A stretch of DNA of 33,129 bases from Plantago elongata (GCA_036897095.1 JAYMSP010001346.1:1-33129); one strand, 5' to 3'; shown: positions 23,401 to 33,129, counted from the stretch's first letter. The notes: generated by a model not told the origin, from the sequence alone. Numbers and translations are program-made.

Positions 23401-24774
23401 TTGAGGAAATTAGGAGAGAGTCGCACCTTTTGACCTGCAGAGAGACAGAATTAACAGTGTTAGATATACATGAAATTAAATCCTGTGACAGATAGTAATT
23501 AGTAAGTAAGTATGATCCACACCTTGACCTCAGTGGTGGAGAAGTTCTGTTTCGATCTGCATTTGGCAAATGAGCAAGACATCAACATAGTTGGTTTGGT
23601 TGGCTTTCACTGATTTCACTCATAGCAAATTACTTTTGGTAAAATCTAGCATATAACAATACTACATACAGCAGTAGAAAATAACAAAAAAAAAAGTAAT
23701 TGAATTAATCCCTACTCTGGATAGTCCTGTTTATAGCCTCTCTATATAGACTACACAAAACAAACACAACTTATCAACCGATGATATGTTCTCCTTGAAG
23801 TCTCACCAGATGAGCTGCAAAAATTGATAAAGAAGCTAAGGTGATTACAATTGCTAAAAATGGTCACTGAATCAATGAGAGTCCAACATGCAGGAGTATT
23901 GAATGGACTCACTTTGATCCCAGCGGTGGATAAGCTCCATTCTGATCTACATGTCAAAAAGTAAACAAAAGAGAATGAGCAGCCTATATTTATCCAAAAA
24001 GGCCTAATCTATACAGCTTACTGACAAAAGTAAGTACCAATTCTTTGCTTAATCCTTACAACAGTTCAACGATACCGAAAGACATAAAGAATACGTCGAT
24101 TTTCACTTCTTTGAACATAAAGTAAGCTACGAAGATAAGATACCTGTCCCAGGGATGAATACTAGTCCACTCCCATTGCTGAAATCCACACCAGGATTGT
24201 AAGCTTGCAACAAACTTGCAGGAAGTCCAATTACACTTGCTAAGCTATCTAAATTCTCACCAGGGCGAAGAGGATACGTCATAAACAACCCGTAATCTCT
24301 CGACACCTGACTATTCCCACACGTACAGTTCATGGTGACATTCAACCTGGCCGTGTCAGGAATGTTATCAGGTGGATAACTATTAAACCTTGTCAGCATA
24401 TCAACTGTCGTGAGATTCGAAAAGTAACGCTGCGCTATAACTTGGTAAGTTTCACCAGGACTAAACCGGTAGCGAAACTGATGAGCCATGAACTGGTTAT
24501 TGATACACTGATCACATGAAAACGGGACATTTAATCGCCTTCCGGCACGAATCAAGTCTGGATCCGTGATCTGGGGATTGTAGCTCTGTATATATGAGGT
24601 GTTGGTTGAGAAGTTTTGTGCAATGAAGCTGAGTACCACAGTAGGCCATATGTAATAGGAACCTAATGCAACACAGGGTTGAGAGCACTGGGATTTTACA
24701 TGTACTACTACACCACATAAAAGTATGTGTACAAATATACCAAGAATGATATCAAACCTCATCTTAGCTTCCAC
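20472..24774 (-). CDS. LYK: LysM receptor-like kinase copy B, intact (CERK1/LYK3/NFR1 type)
   Basis: Fourteen exons join in frame to 628 aa: 24144-24774, 23913-23946, 23807-23814, 23523-23556, 23427-23434, 23172-23339, 22897-23042, 22641-22730, 22357-22450, 22107-22258, 21935-22026, 21714-21852, 20743-20844, 20472-20660. Family members sit in the plasma membrane and perceive chitin or lipo-chitooligosaccharides. Residues 1-28 are a signal peptide; three LysM modules follow, to GSGLVFIPG near 207. The linker is 211-238 and the membrane helix about 241-265. The kinase shows GQGGFASV, lysine in AAIKKMD (348), HRDIKSDN (438-445), DFG (458-460) and GTRGYM. The C-terminal lobe ends [16 protein letters not shown]. 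Oddities: the first CxC motif is CDQC, and the usual MPPEY reads MPLEYLRYG. Length fits the family (about 600-630). Whether its ligand is immune or symbiotic cannot be told from sequence. Confidence 0.94.
20850..21705. other. Long AT-rich intron of copy B
   Basis: The intron between exons 12 and 13 of copy B (20845-21713, 869 bases) is much longer than the equivalent intron in copy C (about 90 bases, 26323-26410). No coding or element ends were recognised, but the excess length suggests an old insertion or local expansion. Confidence 0.5.
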
Positions 24775-24833
24775 CTTTCTTGGTTTCTGGTAGTGATAAA
24801 TAATTGGGTTGTATAACAGTATAAGTCTAATTC

Positions 24834-25025
24834 TTGTTCAACAACTACCCTTGAAATTCTGTAAGGATTTGAAATAAACAAATGTTTTTGAAATTGTTGT
24901 TTATGAGGAAGAGTAGAGTACTAGTAATAAAAGTCTAATATGATAAAATATGCAAGACCAGTTCATTTTTCACACTTGGAAACTTTCTCAGATGCAGCTC
25001 AAATCAACATCATACATATGTTGGA
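24834..25025 (-). promoter_or_regulatory. Upstream region of copy B, shared with copy C
   Basis: Sequence 60-250 bases upstream of the copy B ATG resembles that upstream of copy C. Shared stretches include CTACCCTTGAAATTCT, AAGGATTTG, ATTGTTGTTT, TGATAAAATA and ACTTGGAAA. This is probably the duplicated promoter. No specific binding site can be assigned. Confidence 0.55.
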
Positions 25026-25944
25026 ATTGATGTTTTTATTCATTTCTTTAATTCGCTTTACATTTTATATTATTTTAAATTCATTTATGTTGAATATTGG
25101 AGAGTATAACCTTTGATTTTTCTTCGATTATGACCTGAGAGGTTACTTTATAAATTTTCTTTTCACCTAAGTTTCTTGGGTGAAAAGTTTGCACGGAACA
25201 TAAATTCTTAAAATTTTCAAGAATTTTATGTAGAGTAAAATCATATACTAAATCAGATCTATATAAGAACCCTGTTTGGCTGAGAAGATTTATCTTATTT
25301 TCCTGTTCAGTGTGGGACGAAGATGTGGAGAAATTGGAGTTGAGCACTAAGTTATCTTCATAACGTGGTGGTGGTGGTGGTGGTCATTGATTATGTGGTA
25401 GTACGGTACATGGACTAAGAGTAAGACTAATCTTGTCAGCTAGTTCAAGTCAGTCAACGTCCTAATGTACTCGATCCATCATGAAATATCTCGTTTCCAA
25501 TCTTAACAAAGCATGTGAACTAAGAATTCAGGTACGTGCTACTGGTAGTCAGCCTAATAAGGGCATACCATCATACAAAAAATCCCCAAGTCTTTGCGCG
25601 TTACTACAGTTAGTCTATGTGATTGATCGAATCATTTACCGTCCAACATCAATCTATTTGCATACTAAAGTTCTACGAGGAACGGAGAAAGTTGGTCTAT
25701 GTGACATTTTTTTAACTCTACAACAACCTGTGACCTGTCCAAGGTGCCCATATTTTGATGGCAATGTTTCAGAACATCAGCAGAAATCCTGTTTTTGTGG
25801 CCTATATAAAACACAACTTCTTGGTTCTTTGTAAGCAGAACAATTACAGTTTCATTATCTATAATCATAATTCAGAAATATTTCCACCAAAATTGCTTGT
25901 CTGATCAATTAGAACACTAATGCAAACCAGGTACAGAAAAAACA
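25026..25944. other. Spacer between LysM copies B and C
   Basis: No convincing exon was found. It contains a short GGT microsatellite at 25366-25384. Open frames on either strand (25481-25834 plus, 25665-25868 minus) overlap, have no recognisable family motif, and look accidental. Confidence 0.5.
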
Positions 25945-28900
25945 TCACTTAGAATCACAGATCACTGAGCTGTTGTCTAGATGATGTAAGCTGTCCAGGA
26001 TCTGGTTTTCAAAACAACAAATGTTCCAATCTTCTGTCAATGGTGAGAACGACATTAGTTCAACGACGATTGATCTCATGCTCGGCCTAAGTTGGGGATT
26101 GTCATGTGTACAAGCTTTGGCAAAACGAGCCACCTGCAAGAACAACACAGTAACACACTATGAGCCTAATTAAGAGCAAAATCACCTATGTTTGTGATTT
26201 TACATCTAGTTGTACCTTAAAGACCGAGCCAAGAGGAAAATCATCCCCAAGCCTCGGGTCAACAAGTGCCCTTTAAGCCTTCCATTTGATCTTGCTGCTG
26301 AAAAGCCTCCTCAAACTATGGAATTTATCAACGGAACATATATGACATTCTGAAGATGAGCGTTAGTGTTGAAGAATTTGAGTTCGGGGTGTGAAAACGG
26401 ACACACATACCAGAGCAACAAGACCTGTTGATTCTAGTGTAGATTCATCTGTCTTGACAATAGCTTTTTTTCCTGATATCAGTTGGTACAGAACAACACC
26501 AAAAGCATATACATCTGTTTTCTGTGAAAGCTCACCGTACCTATGTGTGTTCAGGACAACCATCAATGAATTATTTGTCATCTTATGAAGAAAAATGATA
26601 CCTAAGGACATGAACTATTAATAACTAAACATGCTCAAAAGGCATGTTAGTGAGTAGTGTTAGTGAAGGAGCACCCCCAACTTCAGTAAGCTTGGCAAGA
26701 CCAAAATCAGCAACCTGAACAACATTTTACTAATCCTGAGAATGTATAGAAGAACACGATATCTGAAGTGAGTAGTGTGCTTTTCATAGAGACATTGCAA
26801 TAACCTTGGCTCGGAAGTTCTTGTCAATCAAAATATTATCAGCCTTAATATCACGATGAATATATACTTATATACTGGAACTGTGCTCTGATGGATGTAT
26901 TCGAGTCCTCTGGCTGAATCAAGGGCTATTTGTAAACGAGTAGACCAAGGCAATGGTTCATGAGGTGCTCCTTAACATCAAACGATAAACATGCCCGTTA
27001 TGTTGAATCACTCCAAGAAGAAAAAAGTAAAGAAGACACCCCTTTGCGTTTAGTTTCAAGATTTATTTCACCTTTTCCGTGTAAATGTTGGCTAAGAGTG
27101 CCATTGTCAATGTATTCATAGACTAGAAACAAGGATCCCTCAACGCACTATCCTATCAAACGCACCTGCATTTATTTCAATAGATAAACCATTACTGGGA
27201 AGTTAAAGGAAAACTAGCTATACCTTTATAATTTCGAAACAAAATAGTCATCAAATTTAACTGGACTCGCTAACCTTGGCCTCACACAACAGTATCAAAT
27301 GATTATTCTCAAGCATAATCTAATATTGCTCAGGAACTAAGTCAGAACAGTGTACTTCTTGGATGTGCACATTACCAAGTTTACATGGTGAACCTGTGTT
27401 AAAACGTTCAGTTCAGCCACAAACTCTTTGGATGCTTCCAGGTCCATCTTCTTGATAGCCGCTTTCTGCAAGAAATGATCCCCATGATCAAAAGTATGTA
27501 TCATGGAGATAACAAGTAAGTCGGACTCTTCCAAATCAAACAGAAACCAAAGCCAAGTTAGCAAATTCCAAATGCCTCAGTCACAAATGTTCAGAGCACA
27601 ACAACAAACCTTGCCCCTTAGCTCACCAGAGAAACCGATGCAAAGCCACCTTGCCCAATATTATGCGATGAATTGAAACCATCTGTGGCTGCAGATAGTT
27701 CTGTGTACGTGAACTCCAACGATTTATCCAAATTGATGCCGTCGATCATTTTATCTGTTATAATGCATGCATAAACAATATATTATTGTCAGAAACTTGA
27801 AAAGATAGATTGATAGATAATTTTAATAAGCCGGATAAGAAGAAATATATAGGACTAATAGCATTCGGACAAAGACAGTTTCTTCTGTTAAGTACTCTAA
27901 AGTTTGTACCATTATCTGGCTGTGGTTCTTGATCAGGCCTTGTAATCATTCTGTAGAAATACAAGACTACTGAAAATAAAATTGCCCCAGCTAGGAACGG
28001 ATGCAGAATAAATAGTCAGGAGTAGCGATCGTTAAACATAACAAAAAGTAACAAGTTATGAACTATTAGATTTATACTAAATACAATGATCTTGGTGTTT
28101 CACATTATTGTGTTCCAACTATGTTCTTAGTAATTTTCAACGCATAAAAATATGTTACAATTAAGTATAACAACCACGATATATAATCATATATATAAAA
28201 GATAAAATATTTCATCAATTAAGTATATTATTTATTTATTCATTTAATTAATTCAATATCAGCACACCTTCTAGTTTTGAGTATATTTTGCCGATAAATT
28301 CTTCAAATCTTTGATAAGATTCTTGTTCTAGTTAGATTTGTTTGTACGGCTGAATATGTTTTTTATATTTTCTATAATTTTATAGAAGATTGATAAATTA
28401 AATAATTTCATGAATAAATTAATTTTTAAGGGTATATTGATCATTCTTGATTAAAATTCAGGGAGCAATTGTTGTCCCTTTTTCAGCTGCGCGTCAGTTC
28501 CCGCTTGGAGTACTGCATAAAAGGCCACGACAATGTAAATAAAGTCACACATTGAAACATGAAACTGAATCCACAAACAACAGTAATTAAGTACGGACTT
28601 CACTTTGAACTCTGTGGTGGTGAAGTTCCATTTCGATCTGCATTCGGTTAAAACATAAACATAATTGAATCAACAAAATAACAAAAAAGAAACTAAGTGA
28701 TCTGATGATGATGGCTCTTTTGGAGAATCCTATATAAAACAATCTAGCCATAGTAGTAACCTATGCAGAATAACAGAACTTATCAATTGAGGATATGCAT
28801 AGGCACAAGCAGTATAGGTATAGCCTCACCAGATGAGCTGCAAATTTGGGGAAAGGAAAGTCCGTAAGTATACATAAAAGTTAAAAACATGTATTTGAGT

Positions 28901-29789
28901 CGATGAGGGTCTAAAAGGCACTAGTATAAACTCACTTTGATTCCAGTGTTGGATAAGTTCCATTCTGATCTGCATTTTTGAAATGTAAGCAAATTAAAAG
29001 AATGAACAGCATATGTTCCGAAAAAAGTCCTTCAATATAACAGTTTTGACAAAAGTAAGTACCGATTTATTGCCTGATATTACTAGCAGTTTTGGGAAAC
29101 CCAGAGACAGGAGGAAAACGTCGATCATTCCTTAAAACAGAAAATAAACTTATATATGTACCAAGATAAGTTGAAGTACCTCTCCCTGGAATGAATACTA
29201 GTCCACTCCCAGTGCTGAAATCCACACCAGGATTGTAAGCTTGCAACAAACTTGCAGGAAGTCCAATTCCATTTGCTATCCCGTCTAAATTCTGACCAGG
29301 GTGAAGAGGATACGTCATAAACAATCCGTAATCCCTAGACACCTGACTATTCCCACATGAACAGTTCACCGTAACATTCAACCTGGCCATGTCAGGGATG
29401 TTATCAGGTGGATAGCTGATAAACCTTGTCAACATATCAACTGTTGTGAGATTTGAAAAGTAACGCTGAGCTATAACTTCGTAAGTTTCACCAGCACTAA
29501 AACGATAGCTAAATTGATGAGCCATGAACTGGTTATTAATACAACCACGCGAAAACGGGACATTTAATCGGCTTCCGGCACGAATCAAGTCTGGATCAGT
29601 GATCTGGGGATTGTAGCTAAGTATATTTCTTGTGCGGGTTGAGAAGTTTTGAGCAATGAAACTAAGTACAGCATCAGGCCATATATAATAGGAACCTAGT
29701 GCAACACAATCTTGAGTGCATTGGGATTTTACTACCACACCACACAAAACTATGTTTACAAATAAGCCAACAATGATATTTAACCTCAT
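25945..29789 (-). pseudogene. LYK: LysM receptor-like kinase copy C, decayed kinase
   Basis: Exons parallel copy B: 29180-29789, 28936-28969, 28830-28837, 28604-28637, a damaged short exon near 28502-28512, the 3' part of the TM exon 27910-27997, then 27610-27754, 27376-27465, 27072-27165, 26805-26970, 26635-26714, 26411-26540, about 26217-26322 and 25945-26133. The ectodomain exon is open (203 codons, signal peptide MRLNIIVGLFVNIVLCGVVV) but the first CxC reads SRGC, losing a cysteine. Kinase lesions: one base lost near 27630 after GGFAS; TAG in place of Tyr at 27150-27148 (RLIG-stop-CVEG); an 8-base duplication near 26862-26875 just before HRD; 12 bases lost from the activation loop, removing the GTRGY region, with a GC donor after it; one base gained near 26270-26276. 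A full receptor cannot be made. Confidence 0.88.
27998..28501. mobile_element. Unclassified insertion replacing the start of the copy C TM exon
   Basis: In copy B the TM exon begins [18 protein letters not shown]. In copy C only the part matching from AGAILFSVVLYFYRMITRP is present, ending abruptly at about 27997. The next 500 bases are AT-rich and unlike copies A and B, and the preceding short exon (28502-28512) has lost its GT donor. This is best explained by an insertion with some loss at both edges. The block has no clear inverted repeats or coding content, so its class is unknown. Confidence 0.5.
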
Positions 29790-29916
29790 ACTACCACAGT
29801 GAAAACCAACTGGTATATAAAGCTAGTTGAGTCTAAGAAAGATCGATCTTTAGATAATACAGCAAAAAGTGAAACTTCTTCAGGAAGAATATTGCTCTGC
29901 AAGATTTGGGGTTTTG

Positions 29917-30225
29917 TAATTCATTTGATCAACAATCTACCCTTGAAATTCTTTAAGGATTTGGAGTAAAAAAATGTTTTCTGATATTGTTGTTTGGGAG
30001 AGTAATGGAATGGCCTTTTCCCCACTAAAATTGAATATTTTATACACATAAAATTCAATTTCAATCGAAAAAATCCACTCAAATTCTATATCAATCCGTC
30101 CCTAAAATTCCAAGGATGTTATGATAAAATAAGGATCTTGCATTTGTTGTACTTGGAAATTTCTCAGATGTTACTCAAAACATCACACTACCACAGTACC
30201 ATATATATACTGTATGTTAGAATTC
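29917..30225 (-). promoter_or_regulatory. Upstream region of copy C, shared with B but interrupted
   Basis: The two halves match the copy B upstream region: 29917-30004 (CTACCCTTGAAATTCT, ATTGTTGTTT) and 30119-30225 (TGATAAAATA, ACTTGGAAA, TTTCTCAGATG). Between them copy C has about 115 extra bases (30005-30118) that B lacks. Confidence 0.55.
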
Positions 30226-31356
30226 TATACTTGTCATTCTGTGCCTTCTGTCAAAACTGGGGAGAATGGGCAATTTTAATCCACTTTTATGAGTAGGCGT
30301 TTAAACATCACTTTATAATTATTGTAATTTATAATGCATAATTTTATAAGCTGGCAAATTAAATGAAGTTCTGATAAATGAAGGACTAAACCTGATGAGT
30401 TGAAATTGATTTTGTTGATTTGGACTCCATGTCACACTTATTAATAATTACACATACAAGTTAATTGCCCAACTCAAAAATTTCGCCACACAAACATGAA
30501 TACAATTTTATTTTTAATTTTAAAAAAATTGTAAAAAAATTATTAAAACTATAAAGAATTATTTTCACTAATTTTGGCGTATTTTCTCTTTAAAAAAATA
30601 AAATATAAAAATAAATTTTAATTAATTCAGTATTAAAAAAAATTACAAAATATTTACAAAAATAAAATGAAATTTAAAAGTGCAAATAAAGTTTTTAAAA
30701 AAATATAAATATATTGAAATTTTTCATTCGTTTATTAAAGATATTAAAGATAAAAATTAAATTTGTTATTCTTTTGTCCTTCACATCTCAACCTTTCATG
30801 CGCCGGAAAGAAGAATTACAAAAGAAAAAAAAATTCATTATCTTTTAATATATTTAAGAAATTGAAAAGTGTGAAAATATTAAATAATTTTTAAATTTAA
30901 TTTATTTTTTAAATATTTGTAAATTGTTTTTAATGTTTTAACTACTAATTAATTAAAATTTATTTTGAATCTTAATTGTCTTAAAGACAAAATACACCAA
31001 AATTAGTAAAAATGATTTTTCATAGTTTTCATAATTTTCTATAATATTTTGAATGTTTTAAAAAAATTGCATTCATGTTTATGTGGTGAATTTTTTGAGT
31101 TGACAGTCAAGTTTTATGTGTAATTGTTGATTAAGTGTAACATGGAGTCTAAATCAGCAAAATTAATGTCAACTCAGTAGGTAGTCCTCGAAACTTCACT
31201 TAAGTTGCCAACCTTACAGAAGTTGTGGACTATAAATTACAATGATTATAAAGTGGTGTTTGCGCTTCACAATTACCCTAAAGAAGTGGACTAAAGTTGA
31301 CTTTCTCCTATCAAAATTGTAAGAAAAGTACTCTGTTCTAGTATATACATGTACTT
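30195..31356. mobile_element. Large foldback element with long imperfect inverted repeats
   Basis: Sequence from about 30195 to 30570 is repeated in inverted orientation from about 30990 to 31356. Matching pairs include ATCACTTTATAATTATTGTA at 30307 against the reverse complement near 31240-31258, TTTGGACTCCATGTCACACT near 30419 against 31135-31153, and the CACAAACATGAATACAATTT region near 30490 against 31070-31085. The arms are roughly 350 bases with gaps. The centre is extremely AT-rich with no coding sequence. This fits a foldback or long-TIR MITE; target duplications could not be defined. Confidence 0.65.
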
Positions 31357-31503
31357 CTGATTTATCTTCAGGACTTAGACCGTCCACTGTAAGCGGTTGT
31401 TAGAATCGATAACAGCAGTACATGTATATACTAGAATAGAGTGCTTTTCTTACAATTTTGACGGAGAAATACAACTTTAGTCCACCTCTTTAGGGTAATT
31501 GTG
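31268..31503. repeat. Strong hairpin, arms of about 88 bp
   Basis: Left arm 31268-31355 (starting CACAATTACCCTAAAGAAGT) is nearly the perfect reverse complement of right arm 31417-31503 (ending TTTAGGGTAATTGTG), with about seven mismatches. The loop is 61 bases. The left arm is also the outer end of the larger foldback element, so the same terminal sequence occurs three times in alternating orientation. Confidence 0.88.
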
Positions 31504-31839
31504 ACCGGCAACTGATCGAGTTTTTGTTATTAAGGCTGGGCACCATGTGGGGTCCAATCCCTTTTTTATTTTATTTTTTAATATATTTATATAATTTATA
31601 ATTAAAAAATATAAAATTTATACCGTCCTTTATATTGTTTCGAGATCTAAAAAACAAGACCAGTGAAAGATATATTTTCTTATTCATTAAATGTCACCTT
31701 TGTTCGTATACGTTCGTATTTTATACTATTACACTATTCTACTCGTATTTTCAATAAAAGCGTCTTTTTTCACTCAAAATTTTCAATATTCACATTAATA
31801 TAACTATAAACAAAAATAAAAAATAAAAAATAAATTAAA

Positions 31840-31970
31840 AATATAAAACATAGTGGCGACCGCCCTTCACGGCGATCACCATAGTGGAAGAATTGGTCGT
31901 GAGGCGCGGTTACAGCCTCACGACCCTCACGACCAATTCACAACTGTCCACCAGAACGGTCTTAGCCGAG
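31840..31970. repeat. GC-rich palindromic block with two competing stems
   Basis: In AT-rich surroundings this block is GC-rich. GAATTGGTCGTGAG (31890-31903) pairs perfectly with CTCACGACCAATTC (31926-31939). Overlapping it, GGTCGTGAGGC (31895-31905) pairs perfectly with GCCTCACGACC (31915-31925). The two stems exclude each other. It probably belongs to a MITE end. Confidence 0.75.
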
Positions 31971-31998
31971 GCATATAGTATTACTATTACCTTATGAT

Positions 31999-32313
31999 TT
32001 ATTCTCCAAGTACGTTCGTTGACGGAAAGTTCTTATGTTTGACGTAGAAAGACCACTTCTGTTCCATGAAATTTCTAGTAGAAATATTGGCCAATGGAGT
32101 GAGTTTGGTAGGGGGACAAAGGTTTGATGAAATTGGACTTGCCACAATTATCTGCACAGTTTTCTTCTTAGTGCCTATTGTCTGGGCTCTATAGTATAAA
32201 TGTGAGTTTGCTGTGAGGGTAAACAGTCCAGAATTTATAGTCCAGTATACTAAGTAAGTAAGTATATTAGTATAGGTGTATCGACTACACTGAATATATA
32301 ACTCACACTTCAA
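31999..32313 (-). other. Unrecognised open frame, 104 codons
   Basis: An open minus-strand frame whose C-terminal half has a mixed, protein-like composition (SPISSNLCPPTKLTPLANIS). I recognise no family. It may be a gene fragment carried between mobile elements or simply chance. The stretch from 32314 to about 32760 holds nothing I can identify. Confidence 0.2.
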
Positions 32314-32764
32314 GTCCTAATTAAACTTGACTTCGATTAGTATTTATATAATTTTTACCTTTATTCAACTAACATAATAAGTTTCATAGTAGCATATGTC
32401 TACTATGTGTAGGAAATCGAAATGAGGAATTTTAGAATTCAAAGGAGATTACAAGTGACAGGGACATAGTTGATCGATTGGATAGGAAGAGATCGAATTT
32501 GAAGTCGAAGATTGACAGGAACCATAACACGAGTCAATGTAGGATTCTGCCACAGTGAAGTCGGCTTCAAGAATCTGTATAAAGAGCATCTACATTGAAG
32601 ACAAAACTACGTGTTTTCAAGCAAGCCATTCTCATAGCATATTTGTTGCACGTATTTTGTCATCAACCTTTTTCAAATTTTATCTAGTGATTAATTAGTT
32701 CAGAGATTAAGAGCTAGATTAGAAAGGTTCATTCCTTACATCTACTTCTTAGCCAAAGAATATC

Positions 32765-32937
32765 AGAGCAGAATATTATTGCCTTCTTACAGCAGAATAT
32801 TATGCCTTATACTACAGCAGAATATTATGCCTTATTTTAGGAATAGATTACATTTCATTATTTAACCCATTGTATTTTCCCTATATAAAGGGTCTTGCAC
32901 ATCAATAGAAATCATGAAGAATTCTAAACCATAAACA
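32765..32937 (+). mobile_element. Copia LTR retrotransposon, part of the 5' LTR
   Basis: A TATA box (CTATATAAAGGG at 32881-32892) is followed by a short transcribed stretch ending near CCATAAACA at 32937, which gives the CA expected at an LTR end. Upstream are three tandem 25-base units (32765-32789, 32790-32814, 32815-32839) with the core GCAGAATATTATGCCTTA. The 5' edge of the LTR is not defined and the 3' LTR lies outside the window. Confidence 0.65.
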
Positions 32938-32943
32938 CTTTTA

Positions 32944-32956
32944 TGGCATCAGAGCC
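32944..32956 (+). other. Primer-binding site (initiator tRNA-Met type)
   Basis: TGGCATCAGAGCC differs by one base from TGGTATCAGAGCC, the usual plant copia primer site complementary to the 3' end of initiator methionine tRNA. It lies six bases after the proposed LTR end. Confidence 0.8.
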
Positions 32957-33024
32957 TCGGTTCTGAAATACACCATCTGCTTTTCCCTTTTCCCTTTTTT
33001 TTCTTCTCCGTGCAACCGGTCACC

Positions 33025-33129
33025 ATGACCACATCGAACTACACTGGTTTTTCGGGTCCATCTGCATACAGCTCAACACAGCAGTTCACGGCATCACCAG
33101 GTTACGACGCATTGAGCCCGTCCGACTTA
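33025..33129 (+). CDS. Start of a copia gag polyprotein (runs off the window)
   Basis: ATG at 33025 opens a 35-codon frame to the window end, beginning MTTSNYTGFSGPSAYSS and rich in Ser, Thr, Gly and Gln. Its place 68 bases after the primer-binding site and its composition fit the gag N-terminus of a plant copia element. No domain is visible yet in this short piece, so the call rests on context. The frame is uninterrupted. Confidence 0.65.
   Translation, partial: MTTSNYTGFSGPSAYSSTQQFTASPGYDALSPSDL

Noticed and set aside
25481..25834. 117-codon plus-strand frame between LysM copies B and C
   Set aside because: It overlaps another frame on the minus strand, has no family motif, and no splice or promoter context supports it.
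31374..31965. Possible MITE with ends CTTAGACCGTCCAC and GAACGGTCTTAG
   Set aside because: Only about ten terminal bases match as an inverted repeat, and the proposed left end falls inside the loop of the 31268-31503 hairpin, which makes a simple insertion hard to reconcile.

Overview
The window reads as nuclear DNA of a flowering plant, most likely a eudicot. It is AT-rich, its genes are split into many exons with GT-AG introns, it carries plant-type transposable elements (copia, pogo/Emigrant-like, LINE, foldback elements), and its three gene families all have plant-specific architectures. I cannot name the species. Every protein-coding gene found lies on the minus strand. Exon boundaries below were derived by hand from splice sites plus frame continuity.

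Layout, left to right. 1-3000: AT-rich spacer with a decayed LINE 3' end and short direct repeats. 3027-7040: a JMJ25/IBM1-type histone demethylase gene whose readable part stops inside the JmjC domain, after the HxD iron ligands and before the distal histidine. 7041-9069: spacer with a weak LTR-like remnant. 9070-14890: a complete 11-coding-exon OSCA/CSC1-type channel gene (774 aa). 14940-16720: spacer. 16727-29789: a head-to-tail array of three LysM receptor-like kinase genes of the CERK1/LYK3/NFR1 type. 30195-31970: nested foldback structures. 32765-33129: the 5' end of a copia retrotransposon that runs off the window.

The LysM array is the main item of interest. The middle copy (B, 20472-24774) is open across 14 exons (628 aa) with a canonical-looking kinase. 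The left copy (A, 16727-18703) has a stop codon in its signal peptide, a frameshift at the first CxC motif, and no kinase beyond a glycine-loop relic. The right copy (C, 25945-29789) keeps an open ectodomain exon, but its transmembrane exon is interrupted and its kinase exons carry at least five lesions. B and C also share similar upstream sequence, so the duplication included the promoter region. All three copies have a linker built from two tandem pairs of very short exons. A copia relic, itself split by a pogo-type element, lies between A and B.

No wholly new gene system is evident. The unusual points are the one-intact, two-decayed receptor array, the altered cysteine motif in the intact copy, the truncated JmjC gene, and the complex inverted-repeat region.
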